Assembly (NCBI GenBank): GCA_019649035.1 | Contig: BMAT01008799.1 | Span: forward strand, 22,830 to 78,777 | Direction: 5' to 3' | Length of the DNA stretch: 55,948 bases | DNA from: Elysia marginata | Lineage: Eukaryota; Mollusca; Gastropoda; Plakobranchidae | In this document: positions 24,593 to 36,500 of the stretch, in pieces | Layout: the number at the start of each line of letters is the position of its first letter | How positions within the stretch are numbered: position 1 is the first letter of the stretch | Position numbers and translations under genes: made by a program | The notes under the pieces: model-generated | What the model was told of the DNA's origin: nothing | The model's database searches: none | What the model saw: only the letters and a program-made list of their open reading frames with translations

Positions 24593-25479
24593 GCTCATCA
24601 AGACTATTTCTCCTGTATTCCTGTATGTTTTTTTAATTGCTGCAAACAAAGCATACTGAAAAGAGTTGTATTTTTAAAGTTGTCCGAAAGTGAGCAGTCA
24701 TAAAGGTTTTCTAATCCCATGATTTTCAGCAACCATAAAGTTTTAAAAGAGCCTGTAAAACCTAAGAATCAGCCAACCTATTGCAGATCCCAATGAGTTT
24801 AAACACCATGTCTGTCACTGACCTTGTTTACTGAATTGCTGTACTATGGGGCAGTTGGGCAGAAGAGACAAAAATGTCAATTAACTTTCATATACTATAC
24901 AACTTAGCACCTATTCAGTTATTCCATTATATATATAATATGTGTGCTGCAACCAGTGTGAATGGGTAAGGCATGGCAATTCTTATATTCCAGGTCACAG
25001 TTTGAAGAATGCATTTTTCTAAGCTTCTAAATATTGAAATTTCTATGAAATGAGCAAAATCTGGTAAAAAGATATTGTAATTTCTCATCTTTTAAAATAC
25101 AGAGAAAAAAGGAGGAAAAATGTACTTAATAAAGATATTTTGGACAGACTTGTGGAGAGACATATATAAATTTATTCATAAAAATCATAGGCAATTGCAA
25201 CATATTTTAAGAGTTTTGTCTTGCAAGGCAAAGAGGCTGACAAGTGAAATTTATGATTTTGAACTTTGAGATTGCATGTCCTTAATTTGTCGTCAGGAAA
25301 GAGTGTATACAAGAAATTGATCGCAGTTTAGGAAAAAAGCAAAAAAAAAATTGAAATAACTGACTTTTGCATTGTGTTCTATCATTAATTTAAAGCCCTA
25401 AATATATTCAAAATAAAAATAACTGAGTGTGAGAGAGGAATATGAAATGCATGATCGATAGTTAAATTGAAAACTGTCT

Positions 25480-25790
25480 CTCAGCGTGCGCGAGATGCAT
25501 GAATTCAGGAGTCAATTTGTGCTGTAACCACATATGGTACATGAATCAAAACTGCCAAGAAAAATTACCCTAAGGGTGAATTGATAAATTTACATGGCAC
25601 TCGAACCACACAGTGCATGTGGTAACAGCACTAATTTACTGCTACATCTACACACCACAAATGGAGTCAGAGACAAAAAGTTAGGCTATAATAAGGTTTC
25701 ATTTTAGACACAATTGATTTTTTTTTCTTCAGGAAAATAACTACTTTCTCACCATCTGTAAAATTTTGTTTTGTTTTGTTCTGTACCTTA
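25480..25790 (+). repeat. Direct repeat R1, copy 2 with internal inverted arms
   Basis: Second copy of the repeat at 22835-23160. It contains 15-bp arms GTGCTGTAACCACAT (25519-25533) and ATGTGGTAACAGCAC (25617-25631) that are inverse complements with one mismatch, so about 110 bp could fold back. Copy 1 has the same layout, weaker. Confidence 0.8.
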
Positions 25791-27345
25791 AAAAGTTAAG
25801 TACTAAAATTTTTATTTTAGATTTATTGAAATCAGACTGAAGAAACTAGCGCTTATTTGCAAATAGGTTGTCTTATCTATAGCCAAGCATAACAAGATTT
25901 TAAACAAAGGTTGAATCGTAAATTGTATCTTTTCTATGGTTTGAACAAGATTATAAGATGTGACAATGTCTACAATAACAATACAAAAACTTTTAAGACA
26001 TGATTTTCACAGACAAATAGAAATAACAATAACATTTTGTACAATTAAGTAGTAGGAACAATCCAATAAATGATGGAATGTTGAAATATTGAGTCACTAG
26101 AGTTGAAATTAAAGAGTAAAGAAATGAAAACAATAATTTAAGAGTAGATTAATGAAAACAATCAATAGGAGAGTAAATTTGTGTCAGCATCACATGCTTA
26201 GGGCAAAAGAGATAACTAAAAAGGAAACACATACACACACAAATATTCACATTTAATGAAATACAACACAATAGTCAGTCACTTTCAAGATAAATGAAGG
26301 GTTTTCAGTTTAAACATTATAAATATCCGTGCTACAGCCTTAAAAAAGGGAGCATACTGGGCATACTGATTACTGTTACTGCATTCTGATTTTAATATAA
26401 TAGGACTTTAGAGTATCATTTTTTTGTAACAAATTTTTATAAGATAAAAAAAAATTGCAACAAGAATCCGCTCTTCTAATTATCACAACCTTGCCAAAAG
26501 GGTTTAGCCAAAACAAAGATCAATATGTATATAGAGACGGGCATTATTACTTCATACAATGTATAAATCTATTGGATGTCCCTGATTGATTGTGTCCCTG
26601 ATCCGAGATGCCACAACTATACATCTAGAAGTTCTGCACAAAACATGACATTGTCAGTGAAGTACACAGTACTTAAGAGAAAAAGTACAAAACAACATTT
26701 AGTGGGAACAATAAGGGGCATGTTTAGCAAACTCTGTGAAGGCAATCTTTCTGTTCTGTCATAGTGGTTTTGATTTAAAAAAAAAAAAGACTAAAGGAAA
26801 TAGGGAAAAAGCCGTTCTGAAATATACTTACAAAATTACATCAATATCACAATTATGGCATTTATAGGAAAATAATGCCCCCATCATGGCATTATGAAGT
26901 GCATACTCGATGCGAAGTTAAAACTCCATAGACAAGTTCTTCTCTATCAAAAACCAGGCATAACTTTAGATTGAATAAAGCGTGCACAAAGCTCCTGTAT
27001 TAATTGTTAAAGTAAACAAAAAATTGCAAGAGGCCACACAAGATTCACCAAAACATAGTTGCCCAGATGCACTTTGCTTTAAAAATTTCTCTTCTCATAG
27101 AAAAAATTTCAAACTTTCTCTACAGAGACATAACAATACAAGAAACAAAAGGTAACAGAAAAAACTAATGTTTGTGAGTGCATAAAAAATCAGACATTAT
27201 CAGAAGATAGAAACCAAGAATTTATTACCAACATGAAATTCTATTGCACAAAAGTAAGCAACACTCAGATATCTACTTTTTGAGTTTTTTGAGCTTTGCT
27301 TTGCACTTTATCCTTAAAATGAAGATACAAAATAAATTACATTTC
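25791..27345. other. Gene-free AT-rich stretch
   Basis: No supported gene or known repeat. Confidence 0.5.
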
Positions 27346-27351
27346 ACATAA

Positions 27352-27684
27352 CAGACATGCAAGCACCCTACGCACAAAAAGCAGGAAAATATAAACATCT
27401 CTATAAAGTGCTCTGTTTAGCACTGCTAAACCAACAGCTGCCCCTAGAGAATTTTTGATAGATCAATAAAAAAGGTAGATCTACAACTCTGTAATGGGCC
27501 TTCACAGCTGGAATTTGTGTTAAACCCCCAAAAGGTGTTTTATTTTCTTTACATCTGAAGTTTGAACCATTTTCTTTGATTAACAGTTTAGTATAAATTA
27601 CTTTCAAATTTCCTGCTTTTTGGGGCAAAAGATTACTACTAAAAAATCGGAATTCTTGCAAAAATCGAAAAACTTGCATCCCTG
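27352..27684. mobile_element. hAT-like TIR element, copy 2 (one end degraded)
   Basis: Right end CTTGCATCCCTG at 27673-27684 is identical to that of the element at 34954-35238. Internal words AAAGCAGGAAAAT, TTTCCTGCTTTTT and TGCAAAAATCGAAAA are also shared in the same order. The left end is CAGACATGCAAG, two mismatches from CAGGGATGCAAG. Non-coding. Confidence 0.7.
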
Positions 27685-27689
27685 ATATA

Positions 27690-28620
27690 AGAATAGAAAA
27701 AGAAGCACAGGGATTTGATTACTTTTAAGATGAACAACTGATTTTATTTTTTTTTAATACCATTGGTTTGCAGTTCTCCTTAATCAATTTTTTTTGCAAT
27801 GATTGCCATTATATATATAAAATAGCGAGGCATTTACGCCTTATCACATAGTGCAAATTTTGAATTTAATAGTTTTATAATGAAGTAAAGTGTGAATAAC
27901 TTTTTAAAGCGATAAATAATAATTAAAAAGTAAAACCTGTTTGTAACCTCGTATTTTAGCTTTGTAAAAGGCATTTTAGTAATTGAAATTGTTTATAATG
28001 ATAGCATACATTGCAGGTGACTGGAAAATGTAAGTATTGTGAGCATACAATCACATGGGAATGTGTATAAAAGACTTTAAAAACATGAATTTTCAAATGT
28101 TAAATAAATATTCCAAATTAGATGTGTCACCAAGATCCTATGAATTTTGTGGCAATGAGTTAGTTCAATAAATAGCAAACTCAGTTGAGCTGAATGGACA
28201 TTGTGCCCTGCTACCACGAGACAGCCCTACAATGTACATCTCAGGGAACAAGAAAAAAGGACACCCTGGGAGACTTGGAGAGAACAAAAGATCAGGAATG
28301 GAAAACAAAGCGCTGGTCATAAAAATGTATGGCAATATTGTTTGTTGGTAAAGAGATAGAGATGATGTTGATACAAGTAGTTTATGATGAATTATTTAGC
28401 AATATTAACTGGCTGCCCATCAAGGCTGAGAAGAATTCATAGAATCCTTTTATACTGGTATGAGAGAGACTGTAGAATTTGACAGATCACTATCTGAATC
28501 CTTCCCTTTTCCCAGCTATGTAACGCAGGGCTGAGTTTTGGCTACAGTTCTGTATGTAATCTTTTTCTTTCTGGTTTCAAAAATGGCTTCAAAATTACTG
28601 ATGAAGGTGCATATTTCCAA
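27690..28620. other. Gene-free AT-rich stretch
   Basis: No supported gene or repeat. Confidence 0.5.
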
Positions 28621-28624
28621 GCAA

Positions 28625-29375
28625 GCTCCAATGGAAAACTTTTCAAAATTCATTAACTCAAGGCCCAGGCAAAGGATCCATGTTTGCTAATACGAGAACT
28701 AATTGTTAATGATGATGTTGCATTGGTAGCACACACTGAAGCTGGACTCCAAAAGCAAAGGCCTGTCATAAAACTGGACTTGTTATCAGCTTAAAGAAGA
28801 CTAAAATAATAAACCAGAATGTTAGTGAAAGACTGGAAATCAAGATTGGCAACCACTCATTGAATGTGATTGAGAAACTCACTGTATCTGGGACCAACAG
28901 TTTGCACTGAACTGGCTCTGGATAAGGGGAAAAAAGTGTGGAAAAGTAGAAGCTTACCATCAAAACTAAGAAACAAAACTAAGACATCAGAGCATCAAGC
29001 AGTGTGTTTTCAACATTCATGTATACTTCTGAGTGCTGGACTAATAACACTGCACATGAATTCAAACTACTTGACTTCCACACTCCCTGCTTGGGATGCA
29101 TTAAAAGTGACACATGGCAGGATCACATTCCCAACAGTGAAGTACTTAAATAATCAAACCTCCTGAGTAAATTTTAAGTTTCATCAAAATGCGAACTTCG
29201 TTGAGAAGAATGGCGGATGATTGAATTCCACAAAACGTACTGTATGATGAACTTGAGAGAGGCAGTAGGTACAGAGGAAGGATCAAAGCTGAGAAACATG
29301 ACCCTTTTCAAGAGAGACATGAAACTATCAGCCACCGATTCTTAGTCCTGGGAAAGCCTGGCTGACAACCCCAGC
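28625..29375 (+). pseudogene. LINE reverse transcriptase remnant (post-YADD region)
   Basis: The + strand reads SNGKLFK, then LIRELIVNDDVALVAHTEAG around 28690-28750, where the canonical FADD is VNDD. Next come DLLSA and LKKTK-like text, YLGPT (28885-28900) and, by frame-hopping, a C-terminal region with WDALKVTHGRITFPTVKYL near 29095-29155. The order matches the palm-to-C-terminus of mollusc LINE ORF2 proteins. Many stops. It lies opposite in strand to CAPN15, just past its 3' end. Confidence 0.65.
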
Positions 29376-29379
29376 TTAT

Positions 29380-30343
29380 GGAAATCATGTAACTGTAGTA
29401 CTAGAATAGGATTGGAAATTCATTAAATTTGACAATGAGAATTTTAGATGACGGCCATCACCATAACAATCATGATAAATATGACAATTTGCTTGCTTAT
29501 TGTCCTTTAATTTGACTATTATGAACTGATTGGTAACCATCACTTTTGCACAAACCTTAAAATTTTTTTTAATTACCTCAAGATCCACTCCTTTTCTTAA
29601 GGGGTTTGGACCTACATTTGATACACTGACACCATAGCACAAAGATTATTGAGTCTGATATATCATAAAGATATCTCTGTATGTTTAGCGAATGATGAGT
29701 TAATTCAAAACATTACAATACAGGATAGTTACATGGTTAAAAACATACACACATTTACAAAATTTTTTCCTTGACCATTTTTCACACAGTAATAATATGG
29801 CACTGAAACATAATATAAAACTTATAATTGACGAAAAAAATAAAAAAATTAAGTCTAAATGTTCAGGTAAGCTATCATGATTCCAATTTCTATAACTTAA
29901 AATGTTAGAAATAAATCAAGAGCAGTGGTGTGAGAACTTTTCAATAAATAAAATAACGAAAATTCAGACCTGCATTTAAATTAATATGGCAGCTGTTGGA
30001 AAAATGTAAAATAACAACAAAATAAGAAAACAAATTTACCAAAAAAAAAAAAAACCAAAAAAAAAAAAAAAACCCTACTTTTCATTGTTGTAATCTCAAA
30101 GCATCTTTGGATTCTAGAATATTTGCCTGTATTGCTAAAATAATATCTTTTCTTAGTACCAAAATCTGGTCTCAGCATTGTCATCTATTCTAACCTTACT
30201 GAATCATGAATTAAAGCGTAAGACTGTTTCCAATCTAGATTCATTACAATCATCCTCAACTGATTACAAAAAGAAATTTCAGATCACCGGTGGCTTTGAA
30301 GGACATTCGCAATAACATTAGCGTTAACAGTAACATCGAGTTA
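29380..30343. other. Immediate 3' flank / possible 3' UTR of CAPN15
   Basis: AT-rich with an A-rich tract (30040-30072). Expected to contain at least part of the CAPN15 3' UTR (minus strand), but I could not place its end. Confidence 0.4.
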
Positions 30344-30536
30344 TTAGAGTACAAGCCTTGGGGCATGCAGTGGTCCAGTGTGTGGGGAGATCTCAGGATA
30401 ATGGAAAGCCTGGCGGTACAACCCAGGAGCCCAGTCCATCAGCGGCTGGTAGCCTCTCACGGTGCGATGGATGAGGCGACGAGATACATGATATGGCTGC
30501 GACCGCTCCAGATGGGAAAGGATCATTATCACCTGT
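30344..30536 (-). CDS. CAPN15: CAPN15 coding exon 12: C terminus and stop
   Basis: The acceptor is gactggctttccag at 30537. It encodes [20 protein letters not shown] and ends ...HAPRLVL with TAA at 30346-30344. It closes in phase with exon 11 (CG|A). I could not assign the 3' UTR end or polyadenylation site; no convincing AATAAA was tied to it in the AT-rich sequence below 30344. Confidence 0.92.
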
Positions 30537-33500
30537 CTGGAAAGCCAGTCAAGAGGATGAAGCAAAGTTTAAAAAACCAACCGACACTTTTTAATCTCTT
30601 TGCAGCCAAATTTATTTTAAAACCCCTTTTTCCTTTGAAGTAGTTTTACCATTTTCTTTGAAGTGGCTTTAATTTTTTTCTTTAAATTTTCGTATTGTAG
30701 TTGTTTTTTTTATTAATAACCAGTTCCTCATAAAAAAAGAACAAAAGTCACTTGAGGTGAACAGTATTTATTCTTTACTAAAATGAAACTTAGAATTGGT
30801 TTCATGACTATATGTCTTGTAACCAGACCAAATGAGTTTTAAGTTTAAATTGGAAGGTAGTCAGATATTGGTATCACAGAAAACCTTATCTTCTCTATGT
30901 TGAAATACAAAAAACAGAAAAGCTCTATCATGCTCCTGTATGAAGTCATTCTCAACAATTTCGGCCACCCCCTACATGTAGAAGCCCTCCAAGCCATTTA
31001 GGACAGAAGTACAGGTCATTTGTGCCTAATAGGATCTGCCTGAGGCATTAGTGACAGGGTTGGAATAACGCATGCTAGGATGACAATATTTTGCGTTGGA
31101 AAAAGAGTCACTATAAGGTATAATTATGTAATAATTATTTAGAATATGATTAATTAGGTGTTATATAAAGCAGAAAGGTTATTGCATCCTTGAAAAATGA
31201 AGATCAATTTTTGTTTTCCTTCTGATAATGTCAAAACATGGTATAGAGTTTGGAGCTCTTGACTTTTGTTATAAACAGCTGAAAAAGTAATGTCCATTTG
31301 ATGAATAGCAAGTGTAACCACGAGGAAAGTAAGCCAGCACCAAAGTTAATCTCAAGGAACAAACTTACCGGTGATAAGATGGCACAACATCGAATGTCTC
31401 CAGTGTTCCCCTGGTGGAAACCACGTTGGAGCTTTGAGAACAGTCACACCTGACATGCACAGCTTGCCCAGGTAGGACATTTTCCACAACAAAGATGGAT
31501 CCAGCCCACCCACTCATCAGTGTGTATGCCATTACTCCTGGACGAAGCTGACATGGGCGAGAACAGTGAAATTGTAAAGAGTTACAGACCTGCGTGGTTC
31601 AAAAAGTTATTTTGAGACTCTAATCCACACACTTCTTGCACAAAAATAAATGATAAAAAAGAAGTATCAGGAAAACAGGATAACCTACAATTTTGACAAA
31701 AGTCCTATCTTTTTATTTACAAAAAAAAGACTGTGTTAGATACAGATCTAGAAAATTATGACATGTTTTTTACTTACTTTTAAATAAATAATTACAAAAT
31801 AGAAAAAGTTTGACTTTGATTTTTCAATTCATTTAAATAGTCCTAGAAAATACATTTCACATACAACTGACTCCTTTTCAACTAAAATTCTAAGGACTTT
31901 AAAAAACATTTTCGTTTTCTTGGATTCTAGTTTAATCAAGATAGTTCCTACAAAAAAATAAAGTCATTTGGACAGAAAAGACCTTTTTGCTCTAACCCAA
32001 TCTTTTGCTTTTTCCATTTTTGGTATAGCACAGTTTCAGTGTGATGCTTCAAGCTCAATAAGACCGAAACCTGAGTTGTTTTGAATAGCCTCGCAGACTG
32101 AGAAGGCCTGTGTTACTGTCTACCTTTACCTGTTCCCTACTGCCCCTGGCAATGGCCAGCTGAATGAGAGTATCCGCCAGAACATACTGTCGGTCACACA
32201 AGCTATCACATACAGTGACTTGCTTTGCACTGTGTACGGCCACAACATAGCCAGGCTGCTTGCTTTCTGGGACTTTTGTTGGAATAGAAAGAAATGGAAA
32301 CACTTACTGTAATACAATAAGCTATAAATAATACCGGGAAAAAAAAACAAGAAAAAGTAAAGAAGAAGCATTCCTTGAAATTGATAACAGTTTGTCTTGA
32401 CACTGGTCCAAATAAATAAGATGTCCCAATTTTCTACAATTTAACCCCTATATTTTTAACATCACTGGAAACCAATCATTCAGTTAGATTTTAAATGACT
32501 CTGCATTAAATGCCCCTCCTAAGCAGTGCAAAACACGGCGTACATTGTACGACTAAATATCATGGGGAACAACAAAATCTGATTAGAGGACGTACAACTT
32601 ACATCGGTTCTTCATCTTGTCATGACAAATAGGACATACAGCATACATTATAGGTCATGAAGGGGTTAACAGTATTGACATTTTGATCACTTTATCAATT
32701 TCAGCTCCTTATCATTGACAGTTGCTTGAAATTATCAAAACCAAGTTTTTAAAGTTTTTGTCTGATAAAAAAGTGAGGAAATGATGAAAAAGAATTTAGA
32801 AATAAAAAGGATGATTGTTTTTATATTTGACCTAAGATGAATTTACTATAGGACTATCAATTTTAAATGTTTCATGCTGGCAACTTAAAAATATTTTCCC
32901 AAATTAAATAGCAGTTCAAGTATTGGGATTACCAATGTTAGTCATCTATAACCTCTGGAATTCAGGTTGAGCTTGGAGAGGTGAAGTATTGCTTTGGATT
33001 CCCTGATTTGTATGCTACCAACAGCATAGACAGAATATTTCTGTTTTTGCTTTGATTTTAAAACTTCTAGAAAATTCAAAATAAAGTTGCAAAGACTATG
33101 GCACATAATTTTTTTTTGGGGGGGGAATAGATAAGTTGGCCAGAAGAATTCATCATTGTCAGAAAACTAGTTGCCAAAATATAAACATGTCTAATTCCTT
33201 AACAGGCATAATCATCAGATAAGGGAGGATAAGATTAAAAACAATAAATGACATATTACACAAATTTAGTAACTTGCACATAACATTGATAAAACATTTT
33301 TTTTATCTCAAACACACCCTTTGTGTTCTGTGTCTCACTTCTCCGTTTTTTCTTTGTTCTTTTTACCTCTTTCTTTTTATGACTCGCTCACTCCTACATG
33401 GTTACATTCCACATACAAATAGTACATTTCACAAACCATTAACCTGGCTCTCAATAGCCCAAAAAGAGTTGAGATTAAGGATGTTCATAGGGAAATACAA

Positions 33501-36500
33501 TAACTTGGAAATAAAATCTTTAATGTTTAATACTCACCCAGCTCATCGCCCCAATGACCAAAAGCAAAAGGTACAAGGAGGTACTCGCCAGGGTTGAAGA
33601 TGTGATTACATACCACACACCCATGGAGCTGCCTTGGGGAGTGAGCCACTAGACGGCCCACGCTGACTTGTTGGGGGTGCCTTGTCTCCTGCAGAACCAC
33701 TAAGCATAAATCCACAGGGTGCTTGTTAACTGACTCTCCCCTGAAATGTGCAAGGGAGACAGAGAATGTGTGTTGAATATCCAGCTTGATTAAAGCTAAA
33801 TTGCAGAAACTGAAAACATAATTGTGAGGCAACCAGGGTAAATCAGGTGGAAGTTGCTCAGACTAATTTTGAGTTAGAGCCCTTTAAATATACATGTGTA
33901 TAGTATTTTGTTATAAAGTATAATGTTTTCATTGTCTTTGATATAGAATTGAGATTGGGCTCATCTAGGATTATATTTTTTTAAATGTCTAAAAACCATA
34001 AAATTCAGTAATAATAATTTATAAATGTTAATAACTCAGTAAGTCAAAATTCCAACTTGTGCCTGATTTGTCCACGTCTTCTCACAATTTGTCTCACAAT
34101 CAGTGCAAATGAGTCAGGAGTCGCAAATGTCAAATCACAAGGCGTTAATATTTCAACCATTTGTCTTGCAACCAGTCAAAATGAGTCTTAAGTCAAAATT
34201 GGAAGGTATTCAGATATTGGTATCATAGAACAGCTTGTTTCCTTTTCTTTGAAATACAACAAACAGAAAAGCTCTATCATGCCTCTGTATGAAGTTATGG
34301 CCCTTTGAACTGAAGTTCGCAGGGTTAGGACTTGTGAAATTTCAAAAAGGAAAGAAAATTCCATTTAAAGTTTAGACAACTATACAGGTGTAGAGGCCTT
34401 AGCAACCGTAGCAATTGAAATTAAACACCTAAAACAAGATATTCAACTTGAATCAAGAGTTTAGAAACAGTTTTACCACCAATGTCTGAAAATTTTAAAA
34501 ATTGACTTCTAACCACCCATTTTGAAACCATGTATCTCAAAACTAGATTAAGATTAATAAAATAGGTATTTTGTGCCAATATTGTATGTATGCCTTGACG
34601 TAATGCTATATCCATGACCACAGCATCAATGTTACCCCTCACCTGGATCCCTGCTGAAAGAGACAGAGATCCATATCAGTTGTCTCTTGCACTGTTAGTT
34701 TTACAGCCTGGGCAACCTGCAAGCCATGGCATGGAAAAAGTCCTGTGATGCGGGACTCATGCCAATCCGGCCGGATTTTGCAGATGTCAATACTGTCAAA
34801 AAACCTGAAAAAAATCATTGTCTTCTTATCAATAGTGAAAAAACTTGGCTAGACAAAGTAAAAAAATTGATAGAGTAAACAAATCTTTATCTGCAGTGTC
34901 CAATATTTAATGTTTTATTGATGGCAAGATACAAGAATTCAGCTGTATACAATCAGGGATGCAAGCGGCCCATGCTCAAAAAAGCAGGAAAATTTTACAC
35001 TCTGTAGGTGCCCTTTTAGAACTTTTGATGGACCAATTGAAAGAGATAGAGACAACTTTGTACAAGTGCCTACACAGCTATACAACTTAAAGAAGTGTTT
35101 GATTTTTCATGACTCTTAATTTAGGACGTTTTCTTTAACATTCAGATCATAACTTTTTCAAGTTTTCCTGCTTTTTTAGCTAAAGAAAACTGCTAAAAAA
35201 TTGGATTTCCTGCAAAAATCGGAAAACTTGCATCCCTGATACAATGTATACTAAATAAGGTTTTTATTAATATTGTATCTAATTATAGTATTAGATACAA
35301 GAAAATTTAACTGTATATTACTGAAATAGGCTGTCATTAATATTATCCATAATAAGCTGATAGACTTGAACTTTCATTGATCCAAAAAATTTTTAGAGGA
35401 TGGTTAATTTTTATTTATTTCCATTTTTCAAGAACAATTTCATAAAGCTTGCATCTTGATAAACATGACATTTCTGTTTCTTGGATCAAGGTTTGTAAAC
35501 AGGCTTAGACACACGGTTGCAATGATTTCCATACTGGGCAAAAAGTGCTGTCATATCCATCTCTTACATTACCTGATAAGGTCTGCAAACTCCATCCAAA
35601 ACACGCCATGTTCATCTCCTCTTGCTATCAATCTGTTTCGACCTTCATTTGACACTTGCTGCCATGCTGCAGAGCCATCACTCCATTTGCCATTCCATGA
35701 GAATCTTCCCCAAGGGTTGCGCAACTGGATAAGCCTGAAATATAAATTCATTACACTAGAAATATTTTTTTTATTAAAAAAAAAACAAATAAAAAAATGA
35801 ATGCCATAAAGATTTTAACCTGACTTTTTCTATGCCAGCAACCAATACATCGGTCGGAAAAATTTGACCTATTTAAACCGACAACCAATTCATTGGTCCC
35901 AGTATACTTTGTTTCGCTGTTTCCATGTTTCAAGTTTTGGATAACTATTTTAAAGTTTAACCGGTGACGAAATATCCCATGCATGTCTGTTTTGAAGCCG
36001 TTTTTTTTTTGTTAAAGTCAAAACATTCAGGACAATCTTGTCTGTCAATCATGAGGTGCGTTCAGAACCTAAAATTACCTTCGGCACAGAAAGAGTTAAG
36101 GTAAAAAAAGCAACTAAAAATATACCAGGCAAATCATGTAAAGGCCAGAAGTTGAAATTTTGAGCTATCAGCAATTTTTAAAAGAGTATTTCACTCCCTT
36201 CAGAAAGGTACACAAATAAAAACTGTTGCTTTTCTACAAAAAAAAGAAAATTAAAAAAAAAAAAAGAAAATTAGTTTAAATGACTTATGTCTGAATTACC
36301 CAGATTATATCAAATACAGGGATGTAAATGACTGATGAGAGAAAAAAAAGCTGAACTTGGTGTTAGACTCTCTCTTACTCTAACCATGGAAAAGACAAGG
36401 AAACCCCAATAAGTTAGTCACCTTTGTCAGTTATTTCATTTTTATAGTAATGAATCTACAATTCATTCTTTTAAACAAGGGCACAACTTTTTATTTTATC

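Noticed and set aside
36326-36350. CTGATGAG core as in a hammerhead ribozyme
   Set aside because: No matching GAAAC core or flanking helices.
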